This document shows positions 23,899 through 36,721 of a DNA stretch of 64,000 nt, piece after piece. The stretch is from contig SZWC01000567.1 of assembly GCA_023375785.1 (NCBI GenBank), forward strand, positions 226,674-290,673, in the 5' to 3' direction. Origin of the DNA: Penium margaritaceum (taxonomy: Eukaryota; Streptophyta; Zygnematophyceae; Desmidiales; Peniaceae). The notes beneath the pieces are model-generated. The model was given only the letters and a program-made list of their open reading frames with translations. It was not told the origin of the DNA and did no database searches. The position numbers and the translations under genes are program-made. Every line of letters begins with the position of its first letter. Positions within the stretch are counted from its first letter, which is position 1.

Positions 23899-26800
23899 AC
23901 AGGCCAGAGAACGGTGGAGTAAGTCAGAAAACTGTGGAGCAACATAGTGAACGGTGAACCAAGCCAGAAAACAGTGGAGCTAGCAAGAGAATGATAGAGC
24001 AAGCCAGAGAATGATGAAGCAAGGAAGAGAGCAGAGGAGCAAGTCAGAGAAAGGTGGAGCAAGCCAGAGAAAGGTGGAGCAAGCAAGAGAACAGTGGATC
24101 AGGCCAGAGGAAGGTGGAGCAAGCTAGAGAATGAGGGAGCAAGCCACTGCACACTAGAGCAAACCAGAGAACGGTAGAGCAAGGCAGAGAAAGGTGGTAC
24201 AGCCAAAGAAAGCTGGAGCAAGCCAGAGAACGGTGTAGCAAGCCTGAGAACAGTGGAGCAAGCTACAAAAATGTGGAGCAAGCCAGAGAACCGTGAAGAA
24301 GGCAAGAGAAAGGTGGAGCAAGCCAGAGAACGGTGTAGCAAGCCTGAGAACAGTGGAGCAAGCTACAAAAATGTGGAGCAAGCCAGAGAACCGTGAAGAA
24401 GGCAAGAGAAAGGTGGAGCAAGTCAAAAAACGGTAGAGGAAGCCAGAGAATAATGGAGCAAGGAAGAGAAGGACGGAGCAGGCCAGAGAAGGCTGTTGCA
24501 AGCTAGAGTACAGTGGAGCAAACTAGAGAATGATGGAGCAAGCCAGATAACAGTGATGCAAGCCTGAGAATGGTGGAGCAAACAAGAGAAATGGAGCAAG
24601 CCAGATAACGGTGAAGCAAGCCTGAGAATGGTGGAGCAAACAAGAAAACGATGGAGCAAGCCAGAGAACGGTAGAGCAAGCCAGAAAAAGGTGGGGCTAG
24701 CCAGAGAACGGTGGAGCAAGCCAGAGAACGGTGGAGCAAGCCAGAGAATGGTGGAGCAAACAAGAAAACGATGGAGCAAGCCAGAGAACGGTAGAGCAAG
24801 CCAGAAAAAGGTGGGGCTAGCCAGAGAACGGTGGAGCAAGCCAGAGAACGGTGGAGCAAGCCAGAGAACGGTGAAGCAAGCCGGAGAAAGGAGGAGCAAA
24901 CCAGATAACGGTGCTGCAAGTTGAAGAATAGTGGAGCAAGCCACAGAACGGTGGAGCAAGCCAGATAATGGTGGAGCAAGCGAGAAAACGGTGCACTAGG
25001 TTACAGAACGGTGAAGCAAGCCAGAGAACGGTGGAGCAAGCCAGAGAACAGTGGAGCAAGCCAGAGAACGGTGGAGCAAGCCAGAGAATGGTGGAGTTAG
25101 TCAAAGAAAGGTGCAGCAAGCCAGAGAATGGTGGTACAAGCGTAAGAAATGTGGAGCAAGCCAAAGAAAGGTGAAGCAAGACAGAGAAAGATAGAGCAAG
25201 CAAGAAATGGGTGGAGCAAGCCAGAGAAAGATGGAGCAAGTCAGAGGACGGTGGAGCTAACCAGAGAACAATGGAGCAAGCGAGAAAACCGTAGAGCAAG
25301 CCAGAGACCAGTAGAGCAAGCCACAAAAGAGTGCAGCAAGCAAGAGAACTGTGGAGCAATCCACAGAAAGGTAGAGCAAGGCAGAGATCCATAGGGAAAG
25401 CCACAGAAAGGTAGAGAAAGCCAGAAAATAGTGGAGCAACCAAAAGAACCTGTGAGCAAGCCACAGAACGGTGGAGCAAGCCAGAGATCGGTGGAGCAAG
25501 CCAGACAACAGTGGAGCAAGTCAGTGAAGGGTGGAGCAAGCTAGAAAAATGTGGAGCAAGCCATGTAATGGTGGTGCAAGCCAGAGAAAGTTGGAGAATT
25601 TCAGGTAGAGAACAGTGGAGCAAGCCAAAGAACAAAGGAGCAAGCCAGGGACTGGTGGAGCAAGCCAGAGAAAGTTGGAGAATTTCAGGTAGAGAACAGT
25701 GGAGCAAGCCAAAGAACAAAGGAGCAAGCCAGGGACTGGTGGAGCAAGCCATATAACATTCAAACACGTCAGAGAATGGTGGAGAAAGCCAGAGAAACTT
25801 GGAGCATGGCAGAGAATGGTGGAGCAAGCCAAAGAAAGGTGGAGCAAGCCAGAGAAAGGTGGAGCAGGCCAGAGAAAGGTAGAGCAGGCCAGAGATAGAT
25901 GGAGCAAGCCAGAGAAAGGTAGAGCAAGACAGAGATTGGCCGCGCAACTCAGAGAACGGTGGATCAAGCAAGAAAACAATAAATCAAGCCACACAACAGT
26001 CGAGCAAGCCAGAGAACGGTAGAGAAAGCAAGAGAACGTTGGAGAAGGCCAGAGAACGGCAGAGCAAGCCAGAGAAGAGTGGAGCAAGCCAGAGAACGGT
26101 AGATGAAGCCAGAGAATGGCACAGCAAGCCAAAGAACGATGGAGCATGCCACAGACATGAGGAGCAAGACAAAACAAGGTGAAGCAAGCCTGACAACTGT
26201 GGAACAAGCTGGAGAGTAGTCAAGCAATCCAGAGCACGGTGGAGCAAGCCCGAGATAGGTGGTGCAAGCCAAAGAAAGGTGGAGCAAGCCAGAGAAAGGT
26301 GGAGCAAGCAAGAGAACTATAGAGCAAGCCAGGAAACGGTAAAAGAAATGAGAGAAAGGTAGAGCAAGCGAGATATTGGTTGAGCAAGTGAGAGAATGGT
26401 GGAGGAAGCAAGAGAATTGAAGAGCAAGCCAGAAAACAATGGAGCAAGCCACCGAAATGTAAAGCAAGCCAGAGAAAGATGGAGCAAGCCAAAGAAAGGT
26501 GGAGCAAGCAAGAGAATGGTGCAGCAAGCCACAGAAAGGGGCAGCAAGTCAGAGAGCAGTGCTGTAAGGTAGAGAATAGTGGTGCAAGCTAGATAACAAA
26601 GGAGCAAGTCAGATAACAGTGGAGCAAGCTAGAGAATGGTGGAGTGAGCCAGGAAAAGGTGGAGCAATCCAGAGCACATTTAAGCAAGCCAGAGAAAGAT
26701 GGAGCAAGCAAGAGAACGGTGGAGTAAGCGAGAGAATAGTGGATCAAGCCAGAGAACAGTGAAGCAAGCCAAAAAGAGAAGGAGAAAACTTGAGAACAGT

Positions 26801-26920
26801 ACTGCAAGCTACAGAATTGTGGAGCAAGCCAGAGAATGGTGGAGCAAGCCAGATAATGGATGAGCAAGCCAGAGAATGGCGGAGCAAGCTAGACAACAAT
26901 GGAACAAGCCAGAGAACGGT

Positions 26921-26921
26921 N
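26921..26921. other. Single-n scaffold junction
   Basis: The sequence 26,522-26,920 (399 bp) is repeated after the n as 26,922-27,400 (479 bp). The 80-bp difference is one doublet (27,151-27,310) present only in the right copy. Confidence 0.85.
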
Positions 26922-29245
26922 CAGCAAGCCACAGAAAGGGGCAGCAAGTCAGAGAGCAGTGCTGTAAGGTAGAGAATAGTGGTGCAAGCTAGATAACAAA
27001 GGAGCAAGTCAGATAACAGTGGAGCAAGCTAGAGAATGGTGGAGTGAGCCAGGAAAAGGTGGAGCAATCCAGAGCACATTTAAGCAAGCCAGAGAAAGAT
27101 GGAGCAAGCAAGAGAATGGTGGAGTAAGCGAGAGAATAGTGGATCAAGCCAGAGAACAGTGAAGCAAGCCAAAAAGAGAAGGAGAAAACTTGAGAACAGT
27201 ACTGCAAGCTACAGAATTGTGGAGCAAGCCAGAGAACAGTGAAGCAAGCCAAAAAGAGAAGGAGAAAACTTGAGAACAGTACTGCAAGCTACAGAATTGT
27301 GGAGCAAGCCAGAGAATGGTGGAGCAAGCCAGATAATGGATGAGCAAGCCAGAGAATGGCGGAGCAAGCTAGACAACAATGGAACAAGCCAGAGAACGGT
27401 CGAGCAAGCTAGAGAATGGAGGAGCAAGCTAGAGAACGGTGCGGCAAGCCAGAGAACGGTGGAGAAAGCCAGAGAAAGGAGGAGCAAGCCAAAGGAAGAT
27501 GGAGCAAGCCAGAGAAAAGTGCAGCAGGCCAGAAAAAGGTAGAGAAAACCAGAAAATGGTGGAGCAAGCCATCAAACAATGAAGGAAGCCAAAGAAAGGT
27601 GAAGCAACCCAGAGAACTGTGGAGCAAGCAAGAGAAAGGTGGAGCAAGCCAAAGAAAGGTTGCGCAAGCCAAAGAAAGGCGTAGGAAGCCAGACAAAGGT
27701 GGAGCAAGCAACAGAAAAGTGGAACAAGTCAGAGAACGGTGGAGCAAGCCTCATAAGAGTGGAGCAAGCCAGAGAACGGTGGAAAAAGACAGAGAAAGGT
27801 GGAGCAAGACAGAGAACGATGGAGCAAACCAGAGAACGGTGGAGTAAGCTTGAGAACAGTGGATCAAGCTAGAGAAAGGAGCAAAACAGAGAATAGTGGA
27901 GCAAGTCAGAGAACAGTGTAGCAAGCAAGAGAAAGGAGGAGCAACCCTGATAAGCGTGGAGCAAGCCAGAGAAAGGTGGAGCAAGCCAGAGAACAGTGGA
28001 GCAAGCAAGAGAAAGGTGGAGCAAGCCAGAGAAAGGTGGAGCAAGACAGAGAACGCTGGAGCAAACCAGAGAACGGTGGAGTAAGCTTGAGAACAGAGGA
28101 TCAAGCTAGAGAAAGGAGCAAAACAGAGAATAGTGGAGCAAGTCAGAGAACAGTGTAGCAAGCAAGAGAAAGGAGGAGCAACCCTGATAAGCGTGGAGCA
28201 AGCCAGAGAAAGGTGGAGCAAGCCAGAGAACAGTGGAGCAAGCCAGAGAACAGTGGAACAAGCGAGAGAGCGGTGGAGCAAGTGAGAGAATGGTGGAGCA
28301 ATTGATGAAACAGTGGAGCAAGGTTGAGAACGGAAGAGCAAGCTAGAGAACGGTGGAGCAAGCCAGAGAACAGTGGAACAAGCGAGAGAGCGGTGGAGCA
28401 AGTGAGAGAATGGTGGAGCAATTGATGAAACAGTGGAGCAAGGTTGAGAACGGAAGAGCAAGCTAGAGAACGGTGGAGTAAGCAAGAGAACGGTGGAGTA
28501 AGCCAGATAAAGGCGGAGGAAGCCAGAGACAGGTAAAACAAGCCATAGAAAGACGCAGCAAGCCAGAAAGCTGTGCAGCAAGTAAAAAACAGCAGAGCAA
28601 GCTAGAGAACAGTGGGGCAAGCCAGATAATGATGGAGCAAGGCAGATAACGGTGGAGCAAGCCTGAGTAGCTTGGAGCAAGCCAGAGAACGGTGGAGGAA
28701 GCCCGAGAACAGTGGAGCAAGCTAGAAAACTATGGAGTAAACCACAGAAGAGTGGAACAAGCCAGAGAACGGTGGCGCAGGCCAGAGAACAGTGGAGGAA
28801 GCCAAAGAACGGTGGAGCAAGCCATAAGACAGTAGAGCTAACCAGAGAACGGTGGAGCAAGCCAGAGAATAGTGGAGCAAGCCAGAGAACGGTGGCGAAC
28901 TCCAGAGAATGATGGAGCAAGCCAAAGAACGGTTGAGCACGCCAAAGAACGGTGGAGCAAGCCAGAGAATAGTGGAGCAAGCCAGAGAACGGTGGCGAAC
29001 TCCAGAGAATGATGGAGCAAGCCAAAGAACGGTTGAGCACGCCAAAGAACGGTGGAGTAAGCAAGAGATTGGTGGAGCAATCCCCAGAACACTGCAGCCA
29101 GTCAGAGAACTATGGAGCAAGCAAGAGAAGTTGAAGAAATCCAGAGAAAGATTGAGCAAGCCAGAGAATGGTGGAGCAAGCCAGAGAACTATGGAGCAAG
29201 CCAAAGATTAGTTGTGCAAGTGAGAGAAGGGTTGAGCAAGCCAAA

Positions 29246-29246
29246 N
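29246..29246. other. Single-n scaffold junction
   Basis: The 150-bp segment 29,096-29,245 is repeated as 29,247-29,396 with one base difference seen (AAAG versus AATG near 29,119/29,270). Confidence 0.85.
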
Positions 29247-31383
29247 AGCCAGTCAGAGAACTATGGAGCAAGCAAGAGAAGTTGAAGAAATCCAGAGAAT
29301 GATTGAGCAAGCCAGAGAATGGTGGAGCAAGCCAGAGAACTATGGAGCAAGCCAAAGATTAGTTGTGCAAGTGAGAGAAGGGTTGAGCAAGCCAAAGAAC
29401 GGTGGGGCATGCAAAGATTGGTGAAGCAAGCCAGAAAACGGTGGAGCAATCCACAAATTGGTATAGAAAGCTAGAGAACGGTGGAGCAAGGCAGATAATG
29501 GCGGAGCAAGCCAGAGAACAGTGGAGCAAGCCAGAAAACGGTGGAGCAATCCACAAATTGGTATAGAAAGCTAGAGAACGGTGGAGCAAGGCAGATAATG
29601 GCGGAGCAAGCCAGAGAACAGTGGAGCAAGCAAGAGAAATATGACGCAAGCCAAAGGAAGGCAAAGCAACCTAGAGAAAGCTGGAGCACTGCATGGAAAG
29701 GTGGAGCAAGCAAGAGAACGGTGGAGAATGCGAGAGAACGGTGGTACAAGCCAGAAAACGGCTGAGCAAGCCTGGGAATGGTGGAGCAAGGCGGAGAATG
29801 GTTGAGAAATCAAGGGAACGGTGTTGAAAGGCTGAGAACAGTAGAAAATGCCTGAGAACAGTGGAGCAAGCAAGAGAACGGTGGAGAAAGCCAGAGAACG
29901 GTCTTCAAAGCCAGAGAAAGGTAGAACAAGACAGAGAGAGATGGAGCAAACCAGAGAACGGTGGAGTAAGTCAAAGAACGGTGGAGCAAGCCAAGGAACT
30001 CTGGAGCAAGCTAGAGAATGGTGAAGCAAACCAAAGAACGGTGAAGGAAGCTAGAGAACGGTGGAGCAAGCTAGAGAACGGTGGAGTAATCCAGCAAAAT
30101 GTGAGGCAAGCCTGAGAATCGTGGAGCAAGTCAGAGAATGGTGGAGCAAGCCAGAGAACGGTGGAGCATGCAAGAGAACGGTGGAGCAGGCCAAAAAACA
30201 GTGGAGCAAGCCAGAGAACAGTGGAGCAAGTTAGAGAACGGTGAAGCAAGCAATAGAAAGGTGAAGCAAGCCAGAGAAAGGTGGAGGAAGCCACGAGCAG
30301 TGGAGCAAGCCAGAGAAAGGTGGAGCAAGCCAGAAAACGTTGGAGCAAGCCAGAGAACAGTGGAGCAAGCTAGAGAACGGTGGAGCAAGCTAGAGAACGG
30401 TGGAGTAATCCAGCAAAATGTGAGGCAAGCCTGAGAATCGTGGAGCAAGTCAGAGAATGGTGGAGCAAGCCAGAGAACGGTGGAGCATGCAAGAGAACGG
30501 TGGAGCAGGCCAAAAAACAGTAGAGCAAGCCAGAGATCAGTGGAGCAAGTTAGAGAACGGTGAAGCAAGCAATAGAAAGGTGAAGCAAGCCAGAGAAAGG
30601 TGGAGGAAGCCACGAGCAGTGGAGCAAGCCAGAGAAAGGTGGAGCAGGCCAGAAAACGGTGGAGAAAGAAAGAGAACGTTGGTGCAAGCCACTAAATGGT
30701 TGAGCAAGCTGGAGAGCGGTGGACCAAGCCAGAGAACGGTAGAGCAATCCAGAGAACAGTGGAGCAAGCCTGAGAACAATGGAGCAAGTCAGAGAACGTT
30801 GGAGCAAGCTAGAGAACGATGGAGCAAGCCAGAGAATAGTTGAGTAAGCAAGAGAAAGGTGGAGCAAGCTAGACAACAGTGGAGGAAGCTACAGAAAGGT
30901 GGAACAGGCCAGTGAAAGATGGAGCAAACCACATAAGGGTAGAGCAAGCCAGAGAACGGTGGAGCAAGCCATTGTACAGTGGAGTAATCCAGAGAATGAT
31001 AGGCAGCTAGAGAATGGTGGAGCAAGCTAGAAGAACAATGGAGCAAACCAGAGAATTGTTGAGCAAGCTTGAGAACTGTGGATCAAGTTTGAGAAGGGTG
31101 GAGCAAGCCAAAAAATGGTGGAGCAGGCTTCTGAACGGTAGAACAGGTTAGAGAATGCGGGAGCAAGCCAGAAAACGGTGGAGCAGGTCAGAGAATGGTG
31201 GAGCAAGCCAGAGAACAATGGAGCAATCCAAAAAACAGTGGAGAGCGCCTGAGAACGGTCGAGCAAGTCTAAGAACTGTGGAACAAGTCGGAGAACGGTG
31301 GAGAAAGCCAGAGAACGGTGGAGCAAGCAAGAGAACCATGGAGCAAGCCAAAGAATGGTGCAGGAAGCCAGAGAAAGGTAGAA

Positions 31384-31384
31384 N
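31384..31384. other. Single-n scaffold junction
   Basis: The 193-bp segment 31,191-31,383 is repeated as 31,385-31,577; no difference was seen. Confidence 0.85.
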
Positions 31385-32400
31385 GAGAATGGTGGAGCAA
31401 GCCAGAGAACAATGGAGCAATCCAAAAAACAGTGGAGAGCGCCTGAGAACGGTCGAGCAAGTCTAAGAACTGTGGAACAAGTCGGAGAACGGTGGAGAAA
31501 GCCAGAGAACGGTGGAGCAAGCAAGAGAACCATGGAGCAAGCCAAAGAATGGTGCAGGAAGCCAGAGAAAGGTAGAACAGGCCAGAGAAAGGTGGAGTAA
31601 GCCAGTCAACGGTGGAGTAAGTCAAAGAACGGTAGAGCAAGCCAGTGAATGGTGGAGCAAGCCAGAAAATGGCAGAGCAAGCCAGAGAACAGTGGAGCAT
31701 GCCATTGAACGGTCGAGCAAAGCAGAGAACGGTGGTATAGGCCAGAAAAAGGTGGAGCAAATCAGAGAACTATGGAGGAAGCCAGAAAACGGTAAAGCAA
31801 GTCAGCAAAAGGTAAAGCAAGTCAGAGAAAGGTGGAGCAAGCCAGAGAAAGGTTGAACAAGCAAGACAAAGGTGGAGCAAACCAGAGAACAGTGGAGCCG
31901 GCCAAGGAACGGTGGAGCAAGCAAGAGAACAGTGGAGCAAGTTAGAAAATGGCGGAGCAAGCCAGAGAACGGTGCAGCAAGCCAGAGAAAGGAGGAAAAA
32001 GACACAAAACGGTGGAGAAAGCTAGAGAACGGTGGTGCAAGCCAGAAAACGGTGAAGTAGGCAAGAGAACGGTGGAGCAAGCCACGGAACGGTAGAGCAA
32101 TCCAGAGAACAATGGAGCAAGCCTGAGAACGGTGGAGCAAGCAAGAGAACAGTGGAGCAAGCCACAGATCAGTGGAGCAAGCCAGAGAACGTTGGAGCCA
32201 GCCACAGAACGTTGGAGCAAAGTAGACAACGGTACAGCAAGCAAGATATCAATGGAGCAAGCTAGGGAAAGGTGGAGCATTTCAGAGAAAGGTGGAGCAA
32301 GCCAGGGAAAGGTAGAGCAAGCCAGAGAAAGGTGGAGCAGGCCAGATAACAGTGGAGCAGGCCAAAGAATGGTGGAGCAAGCCAGAGAGCGGTGGAGCAA

Positions 32401-34217
32401 GTGAGAGAATGGTGGAGCAAGCACGAGAACGGTGGAGCAAGCCAGAGGATGGTGGAGTAAGCCAGAGAACGGTAGAGCAAGCCAGAGAACAGTGGAACAA
32501 GCGAGAGAGCGGTGGAGCAAGTGAGAGAATGGTGGAGCAAGCACGAGAACGGTGGAGCAAGCCAGAGGATGGTGGAGTAAGCCAGAGAACGGTAGAGCAA
32601 GCCAGAGAACAGTGGAACAAGCGAGAGAGCGGTGGAGCAAGTGAGAGAATGGTGGAGCAAGCACGAGAACGGTGGAGCAAGCCAGAGGATGGTGGAGTAA
32701 GCCAGAGAACGGTAGAGCAAGCCAGAGAACAGTGGAACAAGCGAGAGAGCGGTGGAGCAAGTGAGAGAATGGTGGAGCAAGCACGAGAACGGTGGAGCAA
32801 GCCAGAGGATGGTGGAGTAAGCCAGAGAACGGTAGAGCAAGCCAGAGAACAGTGGAACAAGCGAGAGAGCGGTGGAGCAAGTGAGAGAATGGTGGAGCAA
32901 GCACGAGAACGGTGGAGCAAGCCAGAGGATGGTGGAGTAAGCCAGAGAACGGTAGAGCAAGCCAGAGAACAGTGGAACAAGCGAGAGAGCGGTGGAGCAA
33001 GTGAGAGAATGGTGGAGCAAGCACGAGAACGGTGGAGCAAGCCAGAGGATGGTGGAGTAAGCCAGAGAACGGTAGAGCAAGCCAGAGAACAGTGGAACAA
33101 GCGAGAGAGCGGTGGAGCAAGTGAGAGAATGGTGGAGCAAGCACGAGAACGGTGGAGCAAGCCAGAGGATGGTGGAGTAAGCCAGAGAACGGTAGAGCAA
33201 GCCAGAGAACAGTGGAACAAGCGAGAGAGCGGTGGAGCAAGTGAGAGAATGGTGGAGCAAGCACGAGAACGGTGGAGCAAGCCAGAGGATGGTGGAGTAA
33301 GCCAGAGAACGGTAGAGCAAGCCAGAGAACAGTGGAACAAGCGAGAGAGCGGTGGAGCAAGTGAGAGAATGGTGGAGCAAGCACGAGAACGGTGGAGCAA
33401 GCCAGAGGATGGTGGAGTAAGCCAGAGAACGGTAGAGCAAGCCAGAGAACAGTGGAACAAGCGAGAGAGCGGTGGAGCAAGTGAGAGAATGGTGGAGCAA
33501 GCACGAGAACGGTGGAGCAAGCCAGAGGATGGTGGAGTAAGCCAGAGAACGGTAGAGCAAGCCAGAGAACAGTGGAACAAGCGAGAGAGCGGTGGAGCAA
33601 GTGAGAGAATGGTGGAGCAAGCACGAGAACGGTGGAGCAAGCCAGAGGATGGTGGAGTAAGCCAGAGAACGGTAGAGCAAGCCAGAGAACAGTGGAACAA
33701 GCGAGAGAGCGGTGGAGCAAGTGAGAGAATGGTGGAGCAAGCACGAGAACGGTGGAGCAAGCCAGAGGATGGTGGAGTAAGCCAGAGAACGGTAGAGCAA
33801 GCCAGAGAACAGTGGAACAAGCGAGAGAGCGGTGGAGCAAGTGAGAGAATGGTGGAGCAAGCACGAGAACGGTGGAGCAAGCCAGAGGATGGTGGAGTAA
33901 GCCAGAGAACGGTAGAGCAAGCCAGAGAACAGTGGAACAAGCGAGAGAGCGGTGGAGCAAGTGAGAGAATGGTGGAGCAAGCACGAGAACGGTGGAGCAA
34001 GCCAGAGGATGGTGGAGTAAGCCAGAGAACGGTAGAGCAAGCCAGAGAACAGTGGAACAAGCGAGAGAGCGGTGGAGCAAGTGAGAGAATGGTGGAGCAA
34101 GCACGAGAACGGTGGAGCAAGCCAGAGGATGGTGGAGTAAGCCAGAGAACGGTAGAGCAAGCCAGAGAACAGTGGAACAAGCGAGAGAGCGGTGGAGCAA
34201 GTGAGAGAATGGTGGAG
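32401..34217 (+). repeat. 120-bp higher-order array, 15 copies plus partial
   Basis: Fifteen apparently identical 120-bp copies (six 20-bp units each) fill 32,401-34,200, followed by a 17-bp partial. Because 120 is a multiple of 3, one plus frame and all three minus frames stay open through the array, creating four overlapping frames of over 600 codons; this is arithmetic, not evidence for proteins. A contiguous 60-bp half of the unit also occurs within the doublet at 28,241-28,480. Confidence 0.97.
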
Positions 34218-34827
34218 GAAGCCAGAGAAAGGTGGGGTAATCCAGAGAACGGTGGAGCAATCTAGGGAAAGGTGGAGCAAGCCAAAGAAAGGTGGAGCAA
34301 GCCATAGAAAGTTAGAGCAAGGCACAGAAAGGTGGAGCAGGCCATAGAATGGTGGAACAGGCCAGAGAATGATGGACTAAGCCAGGGAATGGTGGAGCAG
34401 GTCAGAGAATGGTGGAGCAAGCAAGAGAACGGTGAAACAATCTAGGAAACAGTGGAGAGCGCCTGAGAACGGTGGAGCAAGCCAGAGGATGGTGGAGTAA
34501 GCCAGAGAACGGTAGAGCAAGTATATAAACAGTGGAGCAAGCCAGAGAACGGTGGAGGAAGCCAAAGAAAGGTGCAACATGCCAGAGAAAGGTGCAGTAA
34601 GGCAGAGAGTGGTGGAGCAAGTCAAAGAATGGTAGAGCAAGCCCGAGAATGGCGGAGCAAGCCAGAGAACGGTAGAGCAAGCCAGAGAATTGTCGAGCAA
34701 GGCAGAGAAAGGTGAAGCAAGTCAGAGAACTGTGGAGGAAGCGAGGGAATGGTGAAGCAAGCCAGGGGAAAATGGAGCAAGTGAGATTAAGCTGAAGCAA
34801 GCCAGAGAAAGGTCGAGCAAGCCATAT

Positions 34828-35671
34828 AAAGGTTGAGCAGACCATACAACGGTAGAGCGGGCCAAAGAATGGTGGAGCAAGCCGGAGAACAGTGGAGCAA
34901 GTCAGAAAACAGCCTAGTTAGCCAGAGAAAGGTGGAGAAAGCCAGAAGAAGGTGGAGAGAGCCAAAGAACGGTACAGCAAGCCATAGAAAGGTGGAGCAA
35001 GACAGAGAGCGGTGGAGCAAGCTAGAAAACGGTGAAGCAGGCAAGAGATTGGTGGAGCTAGCTACAGAACGGTGGAGCAATCTCGAGAATAGTAGAACAA
35101 GCACGAGAACGGTGGAGCAAGTCAGAGAACGGTGGAGCAAGTGAGAGAAAGGTGCAACAAGCGAGAGAAAGATGGAGCAATTCAAAGAACAGTGGCACAA
35201 GCCAGAGAAAGGTGGAGCATGCCAGACAATGGTGGGGCACACTAAAGAACGGTAAAGCAAGCCAGAGAAAGCTGGAACAAGCCAGAGAAAAATGGAGCGA
35301 ACAAGTGACCCGTGGAGACAGTCAGAAAATGGTGGAGCAAGCCAAAGAACAGTGGAGCAAGCGTTGGAATGGTGGAGAAACCCAGAGAATGGTGGAGGAA
35401 GCCAGAGAACAGTGGAACAAGCAAGAGAAAGGTGGAGCAAGCTAGAGAATGGTGAAGCAATCCAGAGAACAGTGAAGCAAGCCTGAGAAAGGTGGAGCAA
35501 GTCAGAGAACGGTAGAACAAGCTTGAGAATGGTGGAGCAGGCCAGAGAACGGCGGAACTGGCCAAAGAACGGTGGAACAAGCCAGAGAACAGTGGAGTAA
35601 GCCAGAGAACGGTGGATCAAGCGAGAGATAGGTGAAGCAAGCCAGAGAAAGATGGAGGAGGCCAGAGAACG
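34828..35671 (+). repeat. 844-bp segment repeated across the N gap, copy 1
   Basis: Nearly identical to 36,722-37,565 (offset 1,894). The one difference seen is at 35,042 (C) versus 36,936 (G). The copies diverge immediately after 35,671/37,565. Confidence 0.9.
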
Positions 35672-36228
35672 TTGGAGCATGCCAGACAACGGTCGAACAA
35701 GCCTGGGAAATATGGAGCAAGCCAGAGAACCGTGGAGCAAGTCAGAGAATGGTGGAGCAAGCCAAAGAACAGTGGAGCAAGCCAGAGAATTGTGGAGCAA
35801 GCCAAAGAACTTTAGAGCAAGCCAAATAACGGTGGAGCTAGCCAGCGAACAGAGAAGCAAGCTAAAGAGACGTGGAGGAAGCCAAAGAACAGTAGATCAA
35901 GCTTGAGAATGGTAGAACAAGTCAAAACACAGTGGAGCAAGCGTGAGAACGCTAGAGCAGGCCAGAGAACGGTGGAGCAGGTAAAATAACGGTGGAGCAA
36001 GCTCAGAACAGTGGAGAAAATCAGAGAATGTGGAGCAAGCGAGAGAAATGTGGAGCAAGCCAGAGAAAGGTGGAGGAAACCAAAGAACAGTGGAGCAAGC
36101 CAAAGAAAGGTGGAGCACACCAGAGAACGTTCGAGAAAGGCAGAGAGCAGTGGTGCAAGCTAGAGAACAGTGGACCAACCCAGAGAACAATAGAGCAATC
36201 TAGAGAACAGTGGAGCAAGCCTGAGAAC

Positions 36229-36721
36229 NNNNNNNNNNNNNNNNNNNNNNNNNNNNNNNNNNNNNNNNNNNNNNNNNNNNNNNNNNNNNNNNNNNNNNNN
36301 NNNNNNNNNNNNNNNNNNNNNNNNNNNNNNNNNNNNNNNNNNNNNNNNNNNNNNNNNNNNNNNNNNNNNNNNNNNNNNNNNNNNNNNNNNNNNNNNNNNN
36401 NNNNNNNNNNNNNNNNNNNNNNNNNNNNNNNNNNNNNNNNNNNNNNNNNNNNNNNNNNNNNNNNNNNNNNNNNNNNNNNNNNNNNNNNNNNNNNNNNNNN
36501 NNNNNNNNNNNNNNNNNNNNNNNNNNNNNNNNNNNNNNNNNNNNNNNNNNNNNNNNNNNNNNNNNNNNNNNNNNNNNNNNNNNNNNNNNNNNNNNNNNNN
36601 NNNNNNNNNNNNNNNNNNNNNNNNNNNNNNNNNNNNNNNNNNNNNNNNNNNNNNNNNNNNNNNNNNNNNNNNNNNNNNNNNNNNNNNNNNNNNNNNNNNN
36701 NNNNNNNNNNNNNNNNNNNNN
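36229..36721. other. Assembly gap, 493 N
   Basis: Run of N. Its right edge opens directly into sequence already present 1.9 kb upstream, so true order and copy number here are uncertain. Confidence 0.99.

Larger units (their letters stand above)
22286..27150 (+). repeat. Super-repeat II, copy B
   Basis: Repeats the super-repeat II markers in order: near 22,290, 24,911, 25,140 and 25,894. The spacing differs from copy A mainly because the 220-bp x5 array (22,741-23,898) sits between the first and second markers. The right edge is approximate. Confidence 0.6.

Noticed and set aside
32352-34265. Four overlapping open frames of over 600 codons (one plus, three minus) across the 120-bp array
   Set aside because: They follow from a stop-free 20-bp unit amplified as a multiple of three; overlapping frames on both strands cannot all be genes and none has a recognisable domain.
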